Below are positions 47,548 through 60,043 of a DNA stretch of 64,000 nt, one piece after another (within the stretch, counting starts at the first letter, position 1; each line of letters starts with the position of its first letter). The stretch comes from Eucalyptus grandis. Its lineage: Eukaryota; Streptophyta; Magnoliopsida; Myrtales; Myrtaceae. The DNA is taken from the NCBI RefSeq assembly GCF_016545825.1, contig NC_052614.1:65136528-65200527 (forward strand), given 5' to 3'. Under the pieces are notes generated by a model. It saw only the letters and a list, made by a program, of their open reading frames with translations, ran no database searches and was not told where the DNA came from. The position numbers were made by a program, and so were the translations under genes.

Positions 47548-47549
47548 TA

Positions 47550-49735
47550 GTTTTTTTTTTTTTCATTTTTTAATTCTCTATTTAATACTTATTTATTTTT
47601 AAAAATTAAATACATATTCGATTAATTTGTAAAGATTCAAGTGTCAACAAGTGATTTCTTGATGACCTGTCTCAAGTCTACTCTCATGCTTAGCGCATAG
47701 CCTTATATCTGGATATCAAAATATGCTATTTCACAAGAAATTAGTGGTTTGGAGTAGTTGTTTGCTTTTGCGTCAGACATCAACAATTTGAAACACTATA
47801 ACAAATGTATAAAAAATTTCACATCAAAGGGACAAAATTATACCGTACTTTCCGCAGACACATTAAAGATAGTCGTAATCTTTATTTTTATCCATATGTT
47901 GAAAAGGAATCTTCTAGGTAGCTAACCTTCAAACATATTATAAATTCACGGTTGACATTATCGTACAATTGTGTCTTATCTCATTTACAATATGGTTTAG
48001 AAGCCCTACATACAAATTTGCAATTGACAAATTTATAAAGTAGTCGAACGTGACATTTGTATATGTGCTTTGCAAGGAAGAAGGCTTTGATAAAGAGAAA
48101 CAAGAGAAGAAGAAAAAGGAAAACCCGATTTATTTATTTTTGAAGAAAAAAAGCACATTTTAATGTTCTACTATAGTAGATTATTAAAAGACAAGAATGC
48201 CCTCTTGTCTATCTCCAAGGATCTTCAGAAGACCGACTCAACCATATATACCTAGGTCCTAGTGGAGTCACATTCAGCAATGAAAGAGAGTAGTACCCAC
48301 GTTGGCAAGATATGCACATTTTAATGCTAAAAAAAAGAGAATAAAATAGAATTAAGAAAATGAGAAAAGAAAAAGGAGAGGAAATGTTCCAGCGTCTGAC
48401 AACGGCTGCTAGAGGTCGGGCGGGACTTTGGTGTAGGGTGGGGTGGAGCCCACGAGTTGTGAACATGGCCAGTGCGCACTCTCTCCCTGTCCCCATCCAT
48501 GTCCCCCATGCACTCTGTGGTTGCGCCAGGACAACAGATGCCGCCAAATGTTATATCTTCTTCCCCCGAGGAAGGCAATCCCACAATGAAAGCCTCAGCG
48601 GCTGCCGTCCGCCAACCAACATTCGATGCATGGAAAGGCAGAAGAGCCAATTTTCATATGCATGCATGGAAACTGTCGCAGACTTTTTGGAGCTAAAACT
48701 ATCAAATTAAATGGTTGGGAATTCCACAGCAACCCGCTCTCGGCCTCTCAAAGATTCCAAGGAATTTGCCACCCTCCCACCCAATTTCCATAGTATCAAC
48801 CGTTCAGCAAAAATTGGGCGACGAATGAGAGGCATATCGAAGGGCACAATAATGAGATTGTAAAGTAATTGCAAGCTAAAAAGAAATTACATTGTTCGTG
48901 TGGCAACTTTAGGGGTGGTCACCTCTAAATTCGGAGTGAACATCGTTCAACATACATGGGAGAGAGAATTTCCTATTCAAAGTAGGCGACGTAACTCATG
49001 TCCTATTCAAAGTACTTTCACGATGAAAGAGAATTTCCACCACCCTCCCCTCCCCAATATCCGAACGCCCAAAGTGAAAAAATTCACGTGTCTTCTTGAC
49101 TCTGTCCAATTTAATTGGAAGGCTACTTCTAAAAGCACCAGAAAAAAGGCGGATTGTCAGATGATTACATGCATCGCATGCATGATTCCAAACGTGGGTG
49201 GCAACGAATCGACCCGGGATAAATCCTCCATATTTACTGCCCAACCCTCCTTATCATGAAGAAAACAATACCCCTTCAATTGAAGTAAATTCCAAAAGGG
49301 AACATTTTGTAGAAACACTCTTGATGTTTATTCTTGACTTCGAACAAACCTTCACTTACAAGGGCCATCACAAATTGAACGGACATCAACATCTAAGATC
49401 AGCACACGACAGAAGACCTCGACACATTGATTGAAGTGCACGAAAAACCTAAAAGCTTCACATTGCGAGAGTACCAAACCATACAACTTATCTATATGTT
49501 CCACCATGGACCACTTCAACCTACCACAAACAACAGGGACACAAGACCAACTACACCAGATACATTGGCAGGTCTGTCTTATTAGTGAGAGCTTGCAACT
49601 CCAAGTAGCATCTGCCTATCTAACTATAATATAGATTTAAATACCCCACAACCACATTCTCGACGTCACTGCTTGAAAATGATGTATGCCTCTCTTGCCA
49701 TCCGCGGTGACATATAAAAACGAGGAGGATTAGAA
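47550..49735. other. Downstream block of RLK-B (gamma), copy 3, non-coding
   Basis: Matches 5560-7985 downstream of RLK-A along its length, with anchors at TCAAGTGTCAACAAGTGATT (47638), AAGAATGCCCTCT (48193), TACCTAGGTCCTAG (48250) and AAGGAATTTGCCACCC (48759). Frames at 48209-48710 are in a segment (48380-48720) not shared with the first copy and show no known domain. Confidence 0.5.
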
Positions 49736-49738
49736 ACT

Positions 49739-52063
49739 TTACGAGACCATGACACGTGAGCTCAACAGCCTACGATGAAACCTCGACTCTCTCTCTATTT
49801 TTCCCATCTCCAGATCTCGGGTCGTTCGGCGGCTAGAACCCACGCTGCTCAAGCCAGAAGGATGCAAGGCATATTCACTTGCTGTAGATTCGCTGTAATG
49901 GCTACTGCCGTATTCTTGGGTAGCTAATGGCATCCTTTGGGAGTTTCCGAGGTCTTGGCTGGTGCCGTTGTCAGACCTTCGCCAGAAACGGTAGAGGATA
50001 CTCAGCCTGGATCTAATCCCATCATTCAGTTCAGAAAGCCGTAGATCTCCTTCGAGGGCTCGAACGACCTGCTCCATTTTTTCAAAAGCTGATTGTCAAG
50101 AGTTCCTATTTCTAGATAACTAACGGATCTCAAATGCAGTAGACATGAGTCGGTGAACAAAAAGAACCGCCGTTAGTCATGAATGTAGCAAGCGCATGAA
50201 AGATTAAGCTCCAGGTACTAAAATATTACCTCACTCATCTTTGGTCGGCGCCTTGCTGACTGATGCACGCAAGCAGCAGCGCATGCCACCATACAAGCCA
50301 TCTCATTGTCGTCATAATTGTTCTGCAGCCTATGATCAACAAGAGAATCGAAGTTTCCATCTTTCAGAGCTTGTGTGAGCTGAGGCCTCGCCTGTGATGA
50401 CCATAGCAATGATTTTATTTCAATATTGCATTTGGATGATAACAACCCGCCAATAAATTCAAGTCCCCTCAAGCACCCAAGGAAAAAGAAAAAGAAGGTC
50501 AAAGAGGTAGCTTGGACTATAATTGTGAACACGAGAATTGCAGGACTTACCCATTCAACCAGATTAACCCATTCAACCAGACCATCAGCCATGGAATTAC
50601 ATGTTGAAAACACAGGTTTGCGACCAGTAATCAACTCCAAGAGCACGACCCCAAAAGAGAAAACATCCGATTTTTCTGTCGGTATCCCATCCGAGGAGTG
50701 TTCTGGAGCAATATAACTACAAGGAAGAACATAAACTGTGCTTCAACATATTTGAACTAGTTGAGCTAAAGAAGTACCTAAAAACTGTGCTTTAACAAAT
50801 GAAGCACAAGGTGAACTAGCAACGGCTCATCTTACAAACATTTGGAAACATCTAGGACAGATTAATGACCAGCTCACATCCCAGTCCTCCGAATCAAAAT
50901 ACAAACAGAGTAAATCTTACCCAAAGGTGCCCATCAGCCTGGAGGACACATGACGATTTGATTCAGAAGTAAATCTTGCAAGTCCAAAATCTGCAATCTG
51001 AGAGAGAAAAGCATTCAGAACTTAGAGGGGCTGCAATCTACTTGCTCTGAGAGTTAACCAACTGAAGTCAGAAACATCAATTTCGACTCAAATTTATCAA
51101 CAAGTTTGTGTTTACCTTCACCTCAAAGTCAAAGTCCATAAGTATGTTAGCTGCCTTGATATCACGATGTATGATCTTAGGATCACCTGCGCAACAAATG
51201 TTTTATCATGTAAACAAGGGCAGAGCTCTAGGATTCACATTTTTAATCAAAGGATTCAGTAAAGATGAACGGCAATAGTACATCTGAAACTTACAATCCG
51301 CATGAAGATATGCTACTCCTTTGGCAGACCCCAAAGCAATTTTCAGTCTAGTTGGCCAATCTAGGGTCGGTTGTCCCTCTCCTGCAAGGATCACTTTCCA
51401 TCAGAAATCATTTTTCATGAAATGCACACTCACAGCATCAATTGGTACTGAAAATCCAAACTCACCGTGTAAATGTAGATGTAAGGTGTTGTTAGCCACC
51501 AACTCATACACGAGGATGAGCTCGGACCTGGTTATGCAGTATCCAACCAAAGACACAATATGCCTGTGATGAACTTGGCTTAGTATTTCAACCTCAGCCC
51601 AAAATTGACTCTCTCCCTGTCTGCTCCCCACCCTCCATCGCTTCACTGCTACAACTCTTCCATTGGGAAGGACTCCACGGTACACACGCCCAAAACCACC
51701 TTCTGCGAGTAGATTTGCCTCCGAGAAGCCACTGGTGAACTCCTCGACTTGGTCAAGAGTAAAATTGCACGTGGCAGAACTGAGAGGAATGCTAGGGGAT
51801 GCAGAGCAAAGCGGCCTTCTCCTTTTGCATCTCCTAATCTTGCAATATATAAGCAGCAAGCATATTGCCACCAGCACCAGGACCAGCAACACCACCAGCA
51901 CCACCTTTCGCTCCCTCGATATGGTGGACCAAGACCAAGGAGATGTGGACCCGGAAGAAGCTGCCGGTAAAGGAGATGCCAGGGTGATGGTTGCCAGTAG
52001 TGGCCTGGCGGTGTTGCTTGCTGCGAGCAGAGATGGTGAGGAGCTTGGAAGTGGGGTAGACAT
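49739..52063 (-). CDS. RLK-B: PERK-type proline-rich extensin-like receptor kinase
   Basis: Predicted plasma-membrane Ser/Thr receptor-like kinase, 496 residues. Minus-strand exons are 52063-51466, 51381-51295, 51186-51116, 50997-50921, 50716-50551, 50391-50230 and 50068-49739; every intron is GT-AG and all phases fit. A second in-frame ATG at 52090 would add nine residues; 52063 is preferred because RLK-A shares MSTPLP. The N-terminus is Ser/Pro/Ala-rich with no signal peptide, then a Val/Leu helix (about residues 54-75) and a basic anchor RRCKRRR. The kinase carries [32 protein letters not shown] and [18 protein letters not shown]. The glycine loop reads [13 protein letters not shown], with its first glycine replaced by alanine. 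The tail ([25 protein letters not shown]) is diagnostic of PERKs, which act in cell-wall sensing and growth. Ligand and partner cannot be inferred. Confidence 0.9.
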
Positions 52064-52156
52064 TTCTTTCGATGAAAGGATTGAATGCAATGCAGATACT
52101 TAGAGACTGAGTGAGAGTAAAGGGAGTGCGCGAGGAAGAAGAAATGGTGAATGGCT

Positions 52157-52164
52157 CTTATAAG
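52157..52164 (-). promoter_or_regulatory. Possible TATA box of RLK-B
   Basis: The minus strand reads CTTATAAG about 70-100 bases before the two candidate start codons. A CT-rich leader follows it. This is position and sequence only; no transcript start is known. Confidence 0.4.
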
Positions 52165-52199
52165 TGGACGGACGGTAAATATTACAGCATGCGGTTAGA

Positions 52200-54180
52200 G
52201 AGAGGGGGGGAACGTTGGCATTTGGTGATGTAAAAAATAAAAAATAAAAATAGACCACACCCCTCATCATGACTTGGAGATTTTGGTGACTTTGTGAATT
52301 TTGATTCCACTTAAACTCAAGAGTCTCCTACCATAAAAGTGGCCTCGTTCTCTAAAAAATTCCTAGGTCTACTTTCAATTCTGCACCAAACTATTTCTTG
52401 TCTTGAAAAAAATCTTAAAACTTTAAGCTCCTGAATTTTGTTGTCTAAAAAAATTATCAATTTCAATCTATTTTCAAATCTACCCCATTGTCCACTCCCA
52501 ACTTGACGTAACATTTCCACATTGATAACAATCTATATCCACAAGGCAACATCATAAATTATCTTCAAAATGAAATTGTTCTAGGATATGAAAATTAATG
52601 TACGACTAACAACGATTTTTTGACAGGGGGCTGATGGAAGCGGATTTAGGACTAGAGTAGAATTGATGATTTTTATCCTGAATAGAAGCAATTCGCGGTA
52701 AATTTGGACTAGACCTAAAGTTAATGGTTTTTTCCTTTTTTTTGAAAAAGAAAATTTCAGGTCAGATTTGGACTAATCTAATGTTTGGGATTTTTTTTTT
52801 CCAGACAAAAAAAAAAAATGTTTGGAACAAAATTGGAATTAGACCTAAAGTTTATGATTTTTCAGAAATGAGGGCCTTAAATTAAGTAAAGATCAGCGTA
52901 TAATACTATGAAATTTTAATTAATTTGGGTTATGATGCATCATGTCAAGATTAGGTTTGTTCTCTCATCTTCTTTTTTATTGTTATTTTTTCCCCTCCAA
53001 TCTTTTATTCAATCTTGATATAAAGCTGTTACTACTCCCAAATAAAAGGCAAAACAGCTAGAAACAGGCAAGCAAGCAACAATCCCACCAGAAAACAAAA
53101 AAAGAAAAGAAAGGGGGAGCGACAACATCAACAAAGATGCGGACACACTCCCCTAAAATACCGCATGCTCCGTCCTGCTTCATACTTCATAGAAGCCAAA
53201 TAAGCGGTGATGTCATGGTCATTCATACACATGTTATTTTCTTAGAAAAAAAAGGGGGGGGGTTGGGTTAACGATGATATATATCGAATTTGTTGGAAGA
53301 AATAATCTAACTTTAATTCTCTTGCATGAACATGAGTCTTAATTGACAACTCTGGGACATTTAAGTAATGCTTTGACAAAGATGCAAGCTTTAAAGGTAA
53401 GCTTGGGCATTTACTTACTGTTTTGCTTTTCCAAATAACAGAATACTTCTTCAAGTGGGCCTCCTTCGTAAGCTGTAGGCCATAACAAGTCAGTGGCGCA
53501 CGTGTCAAGTCGACTCTCATTTTTTTTCCCCAATTCTATGAAGTAGAAGAACGTGATACATTAGCCCTCGTGTGAGGTTCGTGGGGATTCTCAAATTTAG
53601 AAGCAGGTGTCTTTAATTTAGGAAAAGATTCGCAGGTAGCTCATAAGACAGTGCCCGACGGCTTTTCCAAATATTTTCAAACCAATAGAAACATGGCTGT
53701 TTAAAATGATAAGTCCCCAACTATATACTATTTATCCAATGTTGTTCTCGGACCTATAATCTCGACAGACTTAGAAGACAAATCCCCTCGTCCTTGATAT
53801 TTAGGAATCGAAGACTCATAGTACTTTCTTTTGAAAAAAATGGAAAAAAGAGAGAGAGAGCTCCTTAACTTCACTTTTTTTGGACCGTCCATAAAACAAC
53901 TCAAATGTTTTTTGGTCAACCCCAAAACCGGTGTAAAACCAACCGGTTAGTTTCTAGATCAGGTTTAGGGTCGAACGGTGAGATCCTCTGTTCCAAAAAC
54001 CAGAAACCGACTCTAATAGGATAGCTTTCGGGTTCTTACTTTGAAAGCTATCTATCCTGAAACCGATTAATCCAAATTGGAACACTCTTTTTTCCCCCTT
54101 CCTTTCTTACTGCTAGTTTTATCCATTTTCATTTCAATTAGCATCCTTATGAGTTTGTCCTCATCAAACGTTGCAACCTC
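52200..54180. other. 5' flank of RLK-B
   Basis: Non-coding. 52880-52950 and 53516-53640 match the flank of RLK-A (12626-12700 and 13090-13230). A stretch at 53920-54070 with ACCGGT/GGTTC words resembles remnants of the hAT family, as at 13430-13580. 52620-52870 is a low-complexity region with two poly(T)/poly(A) runs. No gene seen. Confidence 0.4.
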
Positions 54181-54185
54181 TCATC

Positions 54186-55253
54186 AACTAACGTCTCTTC
54201 TAGACACATCAATTGGATTCCCATGCAGCAAGACCATGTCCACCTCCCGTTATTACTTTCTCAGTGTATATACTCCCTCGAGTTGTTCCTTTAGGTATTT
54301 TTGGGAGTGCTTTTGCCATTGAGAGCTCTGAGCTTGCATATTGCCTACAGATATCTCTCATCCTCCTAACTACTTCAAACACCCTAACATCACTCATCTT
54401 GATTTGGCATCGAGTACACTAAATTCGGCTGTTCATCCTATCATAACCTTTCTACTTCATTCCAATTATTGTGAGTGCTCATGCACAACACTATTTACCC
54501 TCCTTTAGTATACAAGTTCACGTATGTACCCCACTACGTCCTCTGCGCCTATCATATGGCAAATGGCACCAGAGCTTTGCTACGGCTGCTCGCTTAATGT
54601 CTCAGTTCCTTTCCGACTCAATACAAATGACATTCATTACTATATGCAACACTTTCTAATTCCATCAAAACCTAGTGCAAATCTTTCTATACATGATATT
54701 CATCGATTCAATTTTCCAAATTTTTAATTGGCTATCAATCTATCTCATTCTTTACTGATCTCATTTTTTTTCTTTCACGTAAGAGTCTTTGAGGTCTAAT
54801 AACAGAGCTTGAAGTTGATTTATACCTGAATTTTTTTCCTTCGAAGATTAACTCTTTACCCCCATATTTTCTCACATTTACAAAAACAAATCTTTCTCCA
54901 TGGCTACTCTCTCATTAAACAAATCATGGAACCCTAGCAAACTTCCTTATTTACTTCACACAAAATGTGACCCATCCCTCTTCTTGAATAGCGAGTTGAG
55001 CAAGCCAAGATTCCTGCCTCCAGAAATCATGAAACGCTAGTTCTACGGAGCATCTAGATGGCCTCTTGCATAGTTCTCAGGAGCCTCACGAGCGTCAATC
55101 CATTGCACAAAAGCACAACAATCCTTTTAAATCAGCACTTTCCAAGAAAAGAGAATAAAACAAACCCATAATTTCTTGTATGCTTCCAATTAACATAAGA
55201 AAGAGTATAAATTCTAGCTTTAGCTTTCGAAGCACAACCCAAGATTTTATCAA
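54186..55253. other. Repeated kinase-flank block P, copy 4
   Basis: Matches 13700-14790 in order and orientation, with the words AAGACCATGTCC, CATTGAGAGCTC, CCTATCATATGGCA and CTACTCTCTCATTAAACAAATC. It stops where the short-LTR copia element begins. No conserved frame. Confidence 0.5.
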
Positions 55254-58200
55254 TGTGTAATTTACATGTAATATAGAGTATTTCTATAATTATGTTTCTA
55301 TCTACATCCTTATTGTGACTAGTCACTTGTGTGAATATATATTATGCAACTTAAATTGGGGTCGAACCGCCAAAAACACTTTTGTCATCATATTCCCTCT
55401 TCCTCTAAACATGAACATGGTATCATGGTTGTTCAAAGCCCTTATTGACTCTAAACATCAACATTGATTTTGAACCACCAAAATTTGAGGATACCTCACT
55501 ATGTTGACCACTTAGCCTCGTGGTGGTTCGAAGCCCTTCGTTCCCTCATACACATGGGGAGATATTCTCGAATCTAGGGCCTCATCTTACTTGTCATATA
55601 ATGAAGCCCGGCACACCACACTACCAAGTCGACAAAGATTCAACCATGCCTTCATTGCCACTAATCTATCGAACTCCTCAAATCTCTCAATTGGTGAGAC
55701 CTTTGATCCAATGTAATATCTTGACAGCAAAGTGAAACTAGTGATATTGGTAAAATCCTTAAATCTAGACCCTTTTTATGATTTGACAAATGTCTTGATT
55801 GATGGTGGTCACTTATTGCCTATTAAACAAGTTGGTAAATCCCTTTTAAATGCCGGTTCTCAATCTATCTCCCATCTATCATGTTCCTAATCTTACTAGC
55901 AATCGCTTTAGTCACCAATTTTGCCGTAAAAATTCTTGTGCCATTGATTTTAATGGTTCATCAATGTCTTTAAAGGACCAACGTACCGAGAGAGTATTCC
56001 TCCAAGCCGATTTTTCTCATGGTCTTTATTCAATTTCCAACTCAATAATGTCATCTCACTTGCATCCCATCATGTCTTTCTCTGCTTCACTCATTCATTG
56101 GGTTTTCGATCGTTTATTTGGATTCAAATTCAATTACTCGTTCTTTTGGGTTTTTGAGGGCAATTTATCATTTTCTTCCCTACCTCATTTTGTGCCATGT
56201 GTATATCTTGGGTATGCGTCACATCACAAGAGCTACCATTGCCCTAATCCACCATTTGGTTGTGTTTTTATCAATCATCATATTTGATTTGAGAAAGAGA
56301 ATTTTCCTTTTCAAAAAAATCCTCGAACTCCTAATCCCATAACCCACTGTTCAAGATCAACCCACTTTTTCCCCCCTCCAATCAATCCATTCTTCCTTCT
56401 ACCTCCTTTGGCCCTCAAGTTTCTCATCCGCCGCCTCCTCCTTTAGCCCAACCTCCCAATCCACCTCTCTCCTCTTCTTGGCTTATCCAACATGCTTTTA
56501 ATTCTATTTTGCCTCCACCGGCCCTCCTTTCGAACCCACTCACCATGTGTCCCGACTCTTCTCCTGACCAAGTTCCTCCACAACATACTTGCAAGTCCCC
56601 TCTATAACTCTATCCAACTCATCCACTTCCGTTTCTTCTCTTTTGGCCTATCTCTTGTAAATTCGTGCCAAATTTGAAATTTCTAAATTCAGAAAAAATT
56701 TTAATCTCTTAATTCTTTTCATGGAGAGGCATCAACTCGCTACTCTAAGACCCATTATCAACCTATGTTGAAAAGCGGCCATGGCTGATGAATTTAATGC
56801 CTCAAGTCACCAACCACATGTGGAATCTTGTACCATATGATCGTTTTTAGAATTTAGTCAATTATATTTGGGTTTTTAAGGTCAAGGAAAATTTTGATGG
56901 AGCTGTAAAACACTTCAAAGCTCCCCTCGTTACAAAAGGACTTAAGCAAGAGGCCGGACCAAACTATGACAAGAGATTCCAACCTCCCAGCTTTTCCTCA
57001 TCCTAAGTTCCCGAATTATAGGTGCCATCTCCGATAGCAATCTATGGTTTAAAACAAGCTCCACATGGATGGTTTCATTGCTTCAATAGCTATTTATTAT
57101 TTTTGAGTTTCAAGGTGAGGAAGGCCAATCCTTCATTATTCATCTACGCTTCTTCTCAAGGAGGTCGGTATCTTCTGCTTCATGCTAATGATATCGTTGT
57201 CACCATTGATACCCTTTAGTATTACGATTTTTTATTATTTGACTCTCATAGGAACTTGTCATGAATGATCTTGGACCGCTTCACTGTTTTCTTGGCATTA
57301 AGGCTCCTCACCACTCTTAACAATACGCTTTTATCTCATTGCGCAAGTTTGGCCTTGTTAAAATCAAGTCTTTACCTACTCCTCTAGCCTTGAAAACTCT
57401 ATTGTCCACAAATGATAGTAAGGTTCTCACTTCTCAATGTTCTATCGACAATTGGTTGGGGATTTATGGTGTGTCCGTGAATAGACTAAATAATAGTTTT
57501 GTTGTAAAAATTGATTAGTCAATTCATGCATCAACCAAAATTACCTCATCTTCAAGCCGTCAAACATATATATATAGATCTTTAGCTAGCACATCCACCC
57601 ATGGATTACTCGTCGAGTGGTGTCGTTCCACTTCATTCACCGTTTTATGCAGATGCAGACTAGGCTGGATGCTCCAATACTCGACAATCCACCTTAGGTT
57701 TTCATATTTTCCTAAGCACCAATCTTGTTTCCCGGTGTGCCAAGAAGCAACCCACTAAGGCCCTTTCTAGTACAGAGCTGAATATCGTGCTATCGTGCGC
57801 TGTGTTGCTGATATTATTTAGATTTGTTATTTACTTTGTGAGTTTGGAGTCCTTTTTAATCCTCTCACCATTTATTGTGACATCTCTACCACCTATCTCG
57901 CTCTCAATCCCATGTTTCATGCTCACACAAAACACATTGAGTTGGATCATCACCTTGTTCAAGAGAAGGTTTCTTCCGGCGATCTCCGTGTTCATTATGT
58001 GCCAACAAAGCATCAGTTGGCAAACATCTTTACTAAGGGACTACCTACCTCGCTCCATGCGCTATTGAGAACCCATCTCTCAAATTGTTACACCTGCTTC
58101 AGATTGAGGAGACTCTAAATGTGTAATTTAAATGTATTATGGGGTATTTTTGTAATTATGTTTCTACCTGTATTCTTATTCTAATTAGTCTCTCGTATAA

Positions 58201-58279
58201 ATACATATCATATAACTCTGGTTGAAATTGAGCTACTATAAACATTGTCATCATATTCCCTCGATTTTAAACATCAACA
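55254..58279 (+). mobile_element. Old short-LTR copia element (Ale/Retrofit-like), internally deleted
   Basis: LTRs of about 160 bp (55254-55417 and 58120-58279, roughly 80 percent alike) begin TGTGTAATTTA and end CATGAACA / CATCAACA. A priming site TGGTATCATGG follows the left LTR at once. The interior keeps pre-integrase, RT and RNase H fragments in copia order. At 3.0 kb it is much shorter than the usual 4.5-5 kb, and most of integrase is gone. Short LTRs and the RNase H motif suggest the Ale lineage, but that is a tentative call. No target duplication is visible. It sits between block P and the SULTR-equivalent region, where the first unit (14790-14810) has no insertion. Confidence 0.8.
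55850..58110 (+). pseudogene. Copia pol fragments of the short-LTR element
   Basis: 55850-56287 holds a pre-integrase segment (IYHVPNLTSNRFSHQFCRKN, RVFLQADFSHGLYS) fused by deletion to the end of integrase (VYLGYASHHKSYHCPNP). 56880-56990 holds an RT start (HFKAPLVTKGLKQEAGPNYD), 57022-57219 holds YGLKQAPHGWF and LLLHANDIVVT (YVDD box altered), and 57640-58110 holds RNase H with AHTKHIELDHHLVQE and HYVPTKHQLANIFTKGLPTS. Stops and frameshifts separate the pieces. Confidence 0.78.
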
Positions 58280-58975
58280 AAATCCATCTCATTTTAGCTT
58301 TCCACAAGACATTTTCCTTTTCATCTTCCTTTAGCTTTTCTATATTGACAACAAGAAGCGACCAATGTTTAAATATTTGTTCTCATAAGAGGTTTTGTTC
58401 TAGTCACACTTTATCATTTGGTGCATGTAATATCTTTCTTTGCTCGGTCCACAACTATATTCGTATGATCTCATCTAATAGTACCTTAGGTGCTAATGAA
58501 ACTATTTTAGTGAATCTCTTGCATTTTATTTCATGTCTTTTTGTTCCCCATTGTTTTCATCTAGGTTCTCATCAACGAAATGTTTTGATGCATCGTCCGT
58601 AGTAAACATCCTTAAAACCCAAGCAAAGCAAATAAATAGAGATAATTTAATTGGTGGTACAATGCTTGAATCTACAATTAGTCAATATTGTAAGTCAAAA
58701 CATGAATATTTGTTAAAAACAATATTAATACCACAAAAAACTCCAAATCACACTTACTATAACATAAATACCCAAACGGTGGACATAATTTAGGACTTAT
58801 CAACCCTTCTAACAATGGTAGAGTTATTAATACATTTAAATGTGTGAGTGCGACACTTGCTGTTGAGAATTAACCAATTGAAGTCAGAATTATCAATGCC
58901 GACAGTTAAGTTCATCAAAGTACGTTAAAGACTGTCACACAATCATTTTTCTTTATCAAATAAGTTTGTTTTTAA
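58280..58975. other. Residue of the SULTR-containing segment, plus MITE scrap
   Basis: 58300-58450 matches 14810-14960, the sequence 3' of the sulfate-transporter exons in the first unit, but the exons themselves are not recognisable in 58450-58720. 58725-58790 resembles the AT-rich MULE-like MITE ends. The rest leads into RLK-C. Confidence 0.5.
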
Positions 58976-59639
58976 CTTTACCTCAAATTCTAAGTCCACA
59001 AATATCGCCATGTATGACCTTACGATGACCTGTACAAGGAACGTTTGATCATGTATACAAGGGCAAAGCTCTAGGATTCTTTTTTTATTTTATTTTTAAA
59101 ATCAAGTATTGATTCAATGAAGATTAAAGGCAAAATACATCGAAACTTACAATCCTCATGAAGATACGCTACTCCTTTGGCAAAGCATAAAGCAATTTTC
59201 AGTCTAGTCGGCCAACCTAGGGTTTCATCCCTCTCCTGCAAGGATCAGTTTCCATCAAAATGCTTTCCATTATACGCACACTCACAGCATAAATCGGTAC
59301 TGAAAATCCGAACTCACCGTGTAAATGTAACTTTAAGGCGTCGTTAGGCACCAACTCGTACACGAGGATGCGCTCGGGCCCGGCTATGCAGTATCCACCC
59401 AAAGACACGACATGCTTGTGATGAACTCGGCATATTATTTCAACCTCAGTGAGAAACTCACGCTCTCCCTGTCCGCTCCCCACCTTCAGTCGCTTCACTG
59501 CTACATCTCTTCCGGTGGCAAGGACTCTGCGGTACACGCGCCCAAAACCACCTTCTCCGACTAGACTTGCCTCTGAGAAGCCATCGGTGAACTCCTGTAC
59601 TTTTTTTTGGTCGAAAACTCCTGTACTTGGCCGAAACAA
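58976..59639 (-). pseudogene. RLK-C: PERK-type kinase pseudogene
   Basis: Minus-strand remnants are exon 1 (59639-59318), exon 2 (59235-59151) and exon 3 (59029-58976). Exon 1 begins at the kinase ([22 protein letters not shown], split here as EFTDGFSEA and [10 protein letters not shown]) and has no N-terminal or membrane segment. It keeps [18 protein letters not shown] and ends HLHG at the normal donor. Exon 2 is 85 bp, two fewer than in RLK-A and RLK-B, giving a frameshift and an immediate TGA. Exon 3 has HGD in place of HRD, lacks 17 bp including the lysine and AAN region, and its donor GT is mutated. Exons 4-7 are absent. A 13-bp insertion between direct repeats lies in exon 1 (59603-59615). 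It is not functional. Confidence 0.82.
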
Positions 59640-60043
59640 GATTGAATGAAACGCAGAAAACGCTTAATGGAACGGTGCCTCTCGGAGACCAAGAAAGAGG
59701 TTGAGGAAAAGGTCAAGGCTCTGACCAAGGGGAAGGCGGTTACTTGGTTCTAAGGATCTCGGGATCTCGTGATTATGGGCTTAAAACCAAAGATCGGAGC
59801 AAAACAAAACAGATAAAAGAAGAGGATCGCAGTGCCGGAAGGAAAATGAAGAGGCCGGAGAAGTAAGGGCTCCAGAGAGTTCGCGCTGGAACCCACTCGG
59901 TGGAGCCTTTAAAGAAAAAAGGGAAACAATAAATCAAATAATAAAAAAGGAAACAGAAAAGATACTTCAACGTCGTTAATATAAAATATTTGTACATTCG
60001 TTGTGAAAACAACAGTTTAAATCGCAAAACAAATCTAGGATTT
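59640..60043. other. Region 5' of RLK-C
   Basis: 59690-59750 resembles 15890-15940 near RLK-D (AAGGT(G/C)AAGGCTCTGACCAA), so the flanks of the two broken kinases are related. No coding frame of note. Confidence 0.4.

Noticed and set aside
51663..52103. Plus-strand frame of 146 codons
   Set aside because: Antisense shadow of RLK-B exon 1; no known domain.
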